A DNA stretch of 12,599 nucleotides from Atkinsonella hypoxylon (Eukaryota; Ascomycota; Sordariomycetes; Hypocreales; Clavicipitaceae): NCBI GenBank assembly GCA_000729835.1, contig JFHB01000383.1, positions 1 through 12,599 of the forward strand, in the 5' to 3' direction. Below, in pieces: positions 1-7,190 of this stretch (positions are counted from its first letter, which is position 1; each line of letters starts with the position of its first letter). Under the pieces are notes generated by a model that saw nothing but the letters and a program-made list of their open reading frames with translations, ran no database searches and was not told the origin of the DNA. Position numbers and translations under genes: made by a program.

Positions 1-3000
1 TTTTCTTACTATATATATCTACTATAATATCTAATTAATTTAGTAAAGAGTATATATTTAGCATTACTATACTATTAAGCAGCCTTATATTAACTATAAC
101 TTATTCTTTCTTTTCTATTAAGGTTTTAATCTATACTATAAAGGCTAAGTAAGCTATAGCTGCTAAGTTATCTAAATATAATATCTTTTTACTTAAATAT
201 AGCTTATTATAAACCTTATTTAATTTAGCTTTATCTTTAGCTTTTAGTAAGTAGATTTAAATAGGTTTTAGCTGCTTCTACTATCTATCTACTAGATTTA
301 CTCTTATATACTAGTCTTTAAGTATAGAAATAATACCTCTATTACAATAAATATTATATTTATTTATTAAGTTAATAAGTTTAGCTGCAATATTTAGGTT
401 TAAGTTTTCTACCTTAACCTTATATTTATTGTAGATATATAGTATATCCTTAGAATAAGAGATTTTATATATAGAAATACTATTATTAACTTTCTTAGAG
501 TTAAATCTACTACTATTACCTTCTTTCTATATTTTATAATCTTCTGTAGGTAATAAACTATTATTAGGTGTAATATTCTTAGAAAAATATATATATAAAT
601 TAAATAGGTTTATAATTATATAGTTAGCCTTAAGCTCTTTATTATACTAAAGATAAGTAACCTTTTAATTTTTTTAGATTATAATAAATTTATCTAAATA
701 GTTATAAGCTACTATTTATTTCTAGTTAGTTATACTAAGTAATATATCTAGAATAAGGTTAGATTTTAAGTATATATAGTAGGCAGTAGCCTTTTTATTA
801 GCTAGTACCTCCTTCTATTTAACTAGAATATACTTCTATAATTTTAGCGGAATTATTATAGCTTATACTACTGTTATATTCTAATATAGAATCTTTAAAA
901 TTAGCTAGAAGATATCTATTTCTATAACTATATTATAAATAGACCTAATAGTAGCTTTAGGGCAGATAAAATTAATTTTAACACTATAATTATAGAGAAA
1001 GGTTAAACCTAGAAGAAGCTTTAGTTCTAGATTACTTATTATATTAGCTATAACTATAAAATAGCTAGTTATAAGCACGCTATATATAGATCTAGAGATA
1101 TAGAAGTTAAATATAGCTATCTTAGAGATATAGAAGAATAATTGTACTTTAGTAACTAGTTTTAGCTCTATTTTTGCCTATTTTATATTTTAACTAAACT
1201 AAGTTAACTATACTTTATTAACTAGCACTAAAGAGGTTTTAGTATTTAAGTAGATCTAATGTAATAGTTCTTTATTATAGAATTAAATAGAAATCTTTAG
1301 AAAAAAATTTAACTTTAAAATACTAAATTTAATAAGCTATAGCCTTATAACTACTTTAACTACTTACTCTATCTAGATTCTCTATAAATCCTTTTAGTTT
1401 ACCTTTATTTAAACCTTTTTCTTTTACTTTTCTTTACTTTTAGTAAAATAGGTTTTAATAAAGTTAGATTCTAGGCTAATTAGTAGTTCTTTAGTATTAA
1501 CTATTTCTTCTTCTTCTATTAGCTAGTATTTATAGCTTTTAAGGTACTTCTTATAGTCTTTTTAGTTAAATTTATCTTTAAATGTTATTATATAGGTATA
1601 TTCCTTATTATTCTATAGTAAGCCTTATTATTAAAAACGTTAAGGCTGCTAAAAATACTATAGCTTTAGCTAATAATTCTAGCTAGCCTCTAAATCTTAG
1701 TTCTATTAAAGCTAAAGTTACTGCTCTTTTAGTAGCTAATTCCTTTAGTTTTATAGTAAGTATTAAGTATAATTATTTCTATAAATTTTATAGAATAAAG
1801 GTTAAAACTAAAATTAACTATTACTTCTATTCTAGTTAGCTTAGTTACCTTAAGCTACTTTATTGTTTTTAGAGTCTTTACTGTTAAATTTACTTTAAGT
1901 ATAGTAAGTATTAGTACTTTCCTTATAGTTTTCTAACTTTTATTGTTTTTCTAGATCCTTAAGGTATTCTTATAGATCCTTAACCTTATTATTTACTATA
2001 GTAATATATATAGATCTTAGGTCTTTTACTATTAAAATTAAGTATAGCTATTATAATTCTAAGTATAGCTTATAATAGAGTCTTAAAAGAAGCTAAAGAT
2101 TAGTAGTTTTACTATTTATATAGATATATTAGAATACTCTAGAGGTAAATTCCCTAAATAATTTTTCTTTAATTATATTTTACTCTATAAACTTAGCTAA
2201 ATTTAGCTATATTATTATATTCTAGATCTATATACTAAATTCTTTATAGATAGTAGTGTAAATAGAGTTTAAACTACTAAAAATAGCTGTTTTTTTATAG
2301 TAATCTAAATACTGCCTATACTATATTAATATATTCTCTTTAAAGAGAGTTTAAAGCTTAATGTAAATAGCTTTCTAGGCATTAATTACACTATAGCTAT
2401 AGTAGTCTTTAATAGCTTAAATCTATAGCTCTATATTGTAGAAAATAGTGTGCTTTTCTTTATATAAAATTAGCTTATAGATATTTCTATTGTTAAAGGG
2501 TTTAAAGTAACTAATATTAGTAATTTTCTATATAGAATCTATTTATTCTTTAGAGGTTTAAAACTATATATTACTTTAGTTATTCTATTCTTAATGTAGA
2601 TTTAGCCTTTTATTTACTAGATTTAGCTAGAGATTGTTGTTTTTAATATAGTATAGTGCCTATTAATTTATATACTAATATTTAAAGTTACTAAATACTT
2701 AATCTTAGTCTTTTTTAGTATCTTAGCTCTTTTTAGCTTTACTATTATAGTATTACTCTAATAAATTCTTTAGAAATTATAGTAGCTTCTATTCTTTTAG
2801 AAAAGTACTAAAGTGTTTAAGGTATCTCTATATTATATAGTTTTCTTTACTTAAGAGTTACTTTTAACCTTACTTTTAGTTCTAGTTATCTTTTAGGGGT
2901 AAATAAGAATTAAAAGCCCTTTACCTATAATCCTTAAGCTAAAAGCCTTATTAAGTATAGTATTATTTATTGTATTTATTCTAAGGCTTAAGTATAGTCT

Positions 3001-3811
3001 CTATTTTCTAGGCTAAGTATTATTACTCTACCTAAAGAGCAGCAATTTTATTGTTTAATTCTCTCTATAATCTACTAATTTTATTAATTAATTCTCTCTT
3101 AATTCTACTAATTTATCTATTAATTTCTATAGAAAAACCTATAAGCTATTTTAATAAAGAGTTCTCTTTTTTAAGTAGATTTACTGCTTTCTTTACTTTA
3201 TACTTTAGCTTAAAGGTATAAAACCTTTAGTAAGCCTATAAAAGTAGTAAGATTTTAGCTAGTTCTTTAATTAGTAAGTTCTTTTTAGTAGTTTAAGGTA
3301 TATTTAATAGATCTAGGTCCTTAGTAAGTAGTGTAAATCTAGATCTTTATACTTACTTTCCTTTAATATTTTAGGTAAAACTAGCACTAGCTTTATAGAT
3401 AGTGTCTTCTAAGCTATTAGATCTAGATAATCTAGCTTTAGCTTTTCTTTCTAGTATTACTATTAGTAAATCTATAAGGAGTTTAGTAGATTTAGCCTTA
3501 TTAATAATTCTATTAATCTACCTCTATACCTACTATACTATAGAAGCATTAATAGTATTTTAGTAAAAAGGTAGTTCTACTAGCTTAAGTTAGTTATATA
3601 ATTTAAGCTATTTATTAATAAATTTATAGTAAGTAAAATAAAGTAGTAAGCTTCTTTTCTCTTAAGGTATAAAATCCCTTTTTTAAATCTAGAAATCTAG
3701 ATTTTAGTAGTAAAATTTATAGAATTAGTGTATAGTTTTAAGTTCTCTATTAGTAAAAGGAATATAGTTTCTTCTACTAAGCTTCTTCTAAAGTTGCTCT
3801 ATCTTAAATAT
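1..3811 (-). pseudogene. Gypsy-1 gag-pol polyprotein (gag, protease, start of RT), riddled with stops
   Basis: One minus-strand frame runs without a detectable indel from about 3811 to the window edge, about 1270 codons with more than 100 TAA/TAG codons. Domains in order: a long Lys/Leu-rich gag-like region with a coiled coil (about 3020-3210), a Gln/Asn-rich stretch (about 1600-1900), an aspartic protease with the remnant NTKTSLVLV (active-site Asp-Thr-Gly now Asn-Thr-Lys, 1232-1246) and the partner strand LLLGLTFLYNYSVKINF (968-1018), then the RT N-terminus with VIVNIRLLNSIVM (62-100), matching the conserved block before RT motif A. Pro residues of that block read as Leu, as expected from CCA to CTA. 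No ATG fits the start; ATA codons at 3809-3811 or 3800-3802 may be old ATGs, and the frame could extend to about 3870. A CCHC knuckle is not clear, perhaps because Cys became Tyr. Confidence 0.85.
3020..3210 (-). other. Coiled-coil segment in Gypsy-1 gag with an 11-residue repeat
   Basis: The minus-strand frame reads a charged helical stretch. Two neighbouring 11-residue units are RELINKISRL and RELNNKIAAL, each followed by a TAG that probably replaced Gln. In the DNA this appears as two copies of a roughly 26-base unit beginning at 3057 and 3090, exactly 33 bases apart. An upstream stretch, NR-stop-ISRIK, looks like a third, weaker unit. Hendecad spacing is a known coiled-coil periodicity, so this is probably the oligomerisation helix of the capsid precursor. 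That role is inferred. Confidence 0.55.
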
Positions 3812-3948
3812 TGCAATTTTAGCTTTTTAAGCTTAAAGAGAGTTAGCAACAATTAGAAGCAATTACTACTACTTATTACAGTAAAATCTAATGTAGGTTT
3901 ATTAGAAGTAACAATAGGTTATTAGATTTAATAGGTTATATAATAAAT

Positions 3949-3982
3949 CGTAAGAGAAGTTGTAAGAGCTTCTGTAAGGAGC
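3949..3982. repeat. Three imperfect copies of an 11-12 base unit in the Gypsy-1 LTR/leader
   Basis: The plus strand reads CGTAAGAGAAGT, TGTAAGAGCTT and CTGTAAGGAGC back to back. All share a GTAAG core followed by a purine-rich stretch. The repeats straddle the proposed inner end of the LTR, which is one reason that end is hard to place. Confidence 0.6.
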
Positions 3983-4116
3983 ATCTAGTAATAGTGTTCT
4001 AATAAATAATAGTTAATTGTTCAATCTAACTACCTAAGTGTTACTTCTAACTACTTATATATAATTGCGGTTACGTACACTAGTGACCTGCAGGTCTGTA
4101 GGATTATCCCGTAACA
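3961..4116 (-). repeat. Putative 5' LTR of Gypsy-1 (inner edge uncertain)
   Basis: On the minus strand the segment begins TGTTACGGG and a possible inner end reads CTCTTACA at 3961, giving TGTTA...TTACA ends. It contains a TATA-like box, a 12-base palindrome and several CpG and CpA sites, so it is much less mutated than the gag-pol body. The matching 3' LTR would be outside the window, so the call rests on position, the TG end and the neighbouring frames. The inner edge could be at 3973 or as far in as about 3880. At about 150 bases it would be a short LTR. No primer binding site was identified with confidence in the minus-strand sequence that follows. Confidence 0.45.
4053..4066 (-). promoter_or_regulatory. 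TATA-like box in the Gypsy-1 LTR
   Basis: The minus strand reads TTATATATAAGT about 50 bases inside the proposed LTR start at 4116. That fits an LTR promoter driving the gag-pol frame on the same strand. The surrounding DNA is AT-rich, so the match alone is weak; its support comes from its place between the LTR end and the gag start. Confidence 0.35.
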
Positions 4117-4117
4117 G

Positions 4118-6280
4118 CTAGGTTCTAATGTATATTTAATATACATCCCCTCTAAACGAGCTGTTATAAAGACTAGCTTTGTTAAAATTATAGAAGGAAT
4201 AGGCCCTATTTCATAGGGCATCCCTAAGGTTCCTATTAGTTCTATAGTGGATAATCCTTCAGAGGGAGAAATCGATAACCAGCAGCAATTAGTGGATAAT
4301 TATACTCCTAAGTATCCTTATTCTAGTTATCTAGATGTGCTAAATCATCCACTAGAACCTGTAGATTAAGCTCTTCTACCAAGCAACCCTATAGAAGCTG
4401 TAGAGGCCCCTAAAGCCCCTATATCTATAGAAGCCCCTTAGGCTAATATAGAACCTATAGAAGCTGAAGCTAATGCTAATGCTATAGATTTAGATGGAGA
4501 TATATTTTCCTTAATTAAGGATCTATGCTTTAAGGCTAGGACTAAAGCAGCTATTACTTCTAATAGCAAGAATAAACTTCCTAATACGTAGAAGCAAGCC
4601 CTAAAAAGCTCTGCTAAGCAGCATTAGATAGAAGCTACCTATAGCGAATTTAAGCAGCTATTAGCTGCTGGAACCTTTAAATTTATAGGGAAAGACTAAG
4701 TACCTAAGGGCTAAAGAGTTCTAAAGAATAGGCTTATTTACAGGCTTAAAAAGGATAAAGAAAATAATCCTATTAAATATAAGGCCCGCCTTGTTGCTAA
4801 GGGATTTATGCAAATAGAAGGTTAAGACTATCTAGAGACCTTTACTGCAACTAGTATTCCTTCTAGCTAGCGTATATTATTAGCTCTTGCAGCTTTTAAT
4901 AACTAGGAAGTTAAGCAAATCGACTTTATAGGAGCGTTTTTAAATAGCAAGCTAAAGGAAGCTATTTATATAGAAATCCTAGATAGATTTGTTGAATTTA
5001 CAGAAGCAACGCTATTAGTAGCTAAGCTACTAAAAAGCTGTAATTATAAGCCCTCTAAAGAGCAAGTAATTAAGCTAGAAAAATCCCTCTATAGTCTAAA
5101 GTAAAGTCCTAGAGAATAGCAGCAAATTCTAATAGAATTACTTTAAAAGCATAGATTTAAACCTCTTATATTAGACCTAGCAGTCTTTTATAACCTAGCT
5201 ACATCTACGTATATTGCTACTTACGTAGATAACTGTCTTTTAATTAGTTTAAATCTAAGCTATATTAACAAGCTAAAGAAGCTATTACATAAAGCTTATC
5301 CAATAGAAGATAGAGGACCAGCAGAATTCTTTCTAGGTGTATAAATCACCTATAATAGGTCTAAAAGGTCTATTAAAATCCACTAATCTTAATACATCCT
5401 TAAAGCCCTAGAGAGATTTAAAATGCTAGATGCTAAGCTAGCTTCTATCCCTATACAGCTAGGAATTCTAAAGTAACTAATTACAAAACTTCTCTTAAAA
5501 TCCGATTATAAGCTTTATTAGAGCATAATAGGCACTATAATGTACCTAATGTTGCTAACTAGGGCTAATATTGCTTTTTCTGTTTAGTAGCTATTAACCT
5601 TCCTAGCTAAGCTCTATATAGAGCACCTAAACGCCTCTAAGCACCTCCTAAGGTACTTAAGTAGTACTAGAAGCTTTACTATTATTTATAAGCATTCTAT
5701 ACTACTAGGGTCCTCTTCTAAAGCTTCTAGCTCTAAAGAAGTACTTAAGACCCTCCTTAGTTATTGTAATAGCGATTTTGCTAGTGATAAAACCTCTTCT
5801 AAATTAACCTATACTTATCTATATAAGCTAGCTGGTAGACCTATTAGCTAGAAATTAAAGAAAGCTAGTACTATTGCTCTTTCTACATTAGAAGCAGAAT
5901 CTAATGCATTATCTAAAGCTATAAGGGAATTAGAGTAGCTCTACAGCCTTTTTAAGGAGATAAAGCTACCTTTAACCTCTTTTATTTCTATTAGGTGTAA
6001 TAATTAAGGCGCTATAGTTACTGCTTACAACCTAACGTTATATAGTAGAACTAAGTACACCCTTTTAAAGTTTAACTACATTAAGGAAAAGATTTATAAA
6101 GGTATAGCTAAGGTTAGTTATATTAATATAAATTAGATGCTAGCAGATAGCCTAACTAAGCCTCTTGCTATTTAAAAGCATTAATAATTTATTAAGTTAC
6201 TAGAGCTTTCTAGCTAGCTTATAAAAGCAATAAAAACACTTAAAAAATCGAAAAGTAACGAAAAAACAGTTAAAAATTAA
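4118..6280 (+). pseudogene. Copia polyprotein remnant: linker, reverse transcriptase (RVT_2) and RNase H
   Basis: A single plus frame runs about 720 codons with no indel found, broken by TAA/TAG only. It begins with GSNVYLIYIPSKR, typical of the region after the Copia integrase, followed by a Glu/Ala/Pro-rich linker (about 4390-4480). The Copia RT signature ARLVAKGFMQIEG then a stop then DYLETF lies at 4784-4843. The motif A Asp is kept (IDFIGAFLN, 4922), while the YVDD box reads YVDN (5222-5233). RNase H shows YCNSDFAS (first Asp now Asn, 5768), TLEAESNALS, and ADSLTKPL (6143 on), the usual C-terminal landmark. The frame ends at TAA 6278-6280; an in-frame TAG just upstream, near 6210, may be the original end. 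Upstream domains are absent because of the break at about 4117. Clearly non-functional. Confidence 0.92.
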
Positions 6281-6458
6281 AACTAATAAAAACAATTAAC
6301 AATAACTAGTTATATTTAACTATAACTACCCTAGAATTGCTGAAATTAGTTATATTATTTAGTTCTGTTATTAGTACTATATTTCGTTAGTTAATTCTAA
6401 CTTAGATATCCTTTAAAGGAGCTAAGTTGCTTATAGAACTAGTTACTTCTTATATTTC
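6281..6458 (+). other. Copia 3' untranslated stretch, no gene
   Basis: This lies between the end of the Copia frame and the polypurine tract. It opens with the end of a run of A-rich sequence (about 6225-6300) and then is AT-rich without a readable coding frame. Its place is the normal position of a short 3' untranslated region before the 3' LTR. Confidence 0.5.
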
Positions 6459-6467
6459 TAGAGGGAG
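6459..6467 (+). promoter_or_regulatory. Polypurine tract of the Copia element
   Basis: The bases TAGAGGGAG stand directly before the TGTTA that opens the LTR. A GA-rich tract ending in GGGAG followed by TGTTA is the usual arrangement at Copia 3' LTRs, where the tract primes plus-strand DNA synthesis. It has survived RIP because it contains no CpA or TpG. Confidence 0.7.
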
Positions 6468-6578
6468 TGTTAAAAATAAGCTACCCTATATAGCCTATTT
6501 TTATGCCTACTAGTTGCTCTATTACGTGACCCTTATTAGGTCTTATTACGTTAATTTTTAGTAGAGATATCGCTGTTA

Positions 6579-6597
6579 CTAGATGTAAAACATCTAG
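6579..6597. repeat. Perfect 8-base inverted repeat with 3-base loop in the Copia LTR
   Basis: CTAGATGT, AAA, ACATCTAG. A second perfect inverted repeat (AGGCAA, AG, TTGCCT) follows at 6607-6620. Both keep CpA/TpG sites and could form hairpins in DNA or RNA; any role in LTR regulation is speculative. Confidence 0.7.
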
Positions 6598-6782
6598 AAT
6601 TAACTAAGGCAAAGTTGCCTAACCTATAGTTAACTTTAACTGCGATTTTCTCTACAACTAGCAATAGTAGAAATTCAAGAAGTATACTATTTAAAAGCTA
6701 AGAATTAGGGCTATTTAATAGTATAATTGTTAGATAGAGTTGCTTATAAGGGTTGCTTGTTATTAGTGGAATTTGTTAAATT

Positions 6783-6795
6783 GTATATATAAGCG
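6783..6795 (+). promoter_or_regulatory. TATA-like box in the Copia LTR
   Basis: GTATATATAAGCG lies about 315 bases into the LTR, the expected place for the LTR promoter. In a 3' LTR it would drive transcription into the downstream Gypsy-2 block; with this much mutation, activity is doubtful. Confidence 0.4.
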
Positions 6796-6850
6796 TCTCG
6801 TTTATATAGCTGTAAGTTAATTTTTTTGTTTTTATATAGTAAATCTTTTT

Positions 6851-7190
6851 GCGGAAATTATAAAGTAGCCTATAAGCCCCTTCTAGCGACTATAGCCTGC
6901 TGATATAGTTAAAGGGTCTATAAGGGACTGGAAAGATTTAAGATCCTACTCTCACTGTTTATTACAGCGCTCTTAATATAAAGATACCACTATTACAGTT
7001 ATCTATTGCCTCTACGTGATCTATACTATACACTACAGCTTGATTTAGGCCGCTGCTGCTTCCACTACGTAATAATTGCTAGGAGCAATTACAGGTGCTA
7101 AATCTAAGAGACTACTACCCTCTTAGATATCTAGTTCTGTAATCCCTATTATTTTCAATATAACTTAAAGAGGCTGTAGAGGAGATTTAG
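6851..7190. other. Junction region between the Copia LTR and Gypsy-2 coding, no clear gene
   Basis: About 340 bases with relatively high CpA, TpG and CpG content. I find no recognisable LTR end, primer binding site or gag domain. The Gypsy-2 frame can be traced back to a TGA at 7041-7043. A second plus frame from about 6990 also reads for some distance, but neither gives a recognisable domain before about 7200. The segment may be what remains of the Gypsy-2 5' part after truncation, or unrelated host DNA between the two elements. Confidence 0.4.

Larger units (their letters stand above)
1..4116 (-). mobile_element. Gypsy-1: 5' part of a RIP-degraded Ty3/Gypsy LTR retrotransposon
   Basis: Read on the minus strand this block has the order LTR/leader, gag, aspartic protease, start of reverse transcriptase, which is the Ty3/Gypsy order. 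The window edge cuts it inside the reverse transcriptase, so the rest of RT, RNase H, integrase and the 3' LTR lie to the left. The outer (right) end is placed at 4116 because the minus strand there begins TGTTACGGG, a TG-type LTR end, and recognisable Copia coding sequence resumes at once on the other side (4118). An alternative TG end lies at 4079 but would leave the TATA box only about 15 bases from the LTR edge. The body (1 to about 3840) is among the most CpA/TpG-depleted sequence in the window. Identity as a Gypsy element is firm; the exact end is inferred. Confidence 0.85.
4117..6850 (+). mobile_element. Copia: 3' half of a RIP-degraded Ty1/Copia LTR retrotransposon
   Basis: This block holds the last part of the integrase-RT linker, reverse transcriptase, RNase H, an untranslated stretch, a polypurine tract and a 3' LTR, in Ty1/Copia order. 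Gag, protease and the integrase core are missing, and no 5' LTR is seen. The left edge abuts the proposed LTR end of Gypsy-1, which lies in the opposite orientation, so the element was probably split by that insertion and its 5' half may lie beyond the window. It is clearly less CpA/TpG-depleted than its flanks: my hand count gives about 44 CpA+TpG in 5041-6000 against about 18 in 8041-9000 and about 15 in 1-1000. Confidence 0.88.
6468..6850 (+). repeat. 3' LTR of the Copia element (right edge approximate)
   Basis: The LTR starts TGTTAAAAATAAG directly after the polypurine tract. It contains two short perfect inverted repeats (6579-6597 and 6607-6620) and a TATA-like box near 6784, leaving roughly 60 bases for the transcribed R/U5 part. 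The right end could not be fixed: candidate ends lie between about 6841 and 6860, where an original terminal CA could have become TA. No second copy is present in the window, so length (about 370-390 bases) and target duplication cannot be checked here. Confidence 0.65.

Noticed and set aside
3949..3982. CRISPR-like array
   Set aside because: The units are 11-12 bases, directly adjacent, imperfect and without spacers, in a eukaryotic retroelement.
4079..4079. Gypsy-1 LTR starting at 4079 (minus strand TGTACGTAACC)
   Set aside because: It would put the TATA box only about 15 bases from the LTR edge, and Copia coding sequence is not convincing until about 4118. Kept as an alternative to 4116.
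6280..6850. A second copy of the Copia LTR, which would make the element complete
   Set aside because: Only one LTR copy is found. The sequence left of 4118 does not resemble the 6468-6850 LTR.
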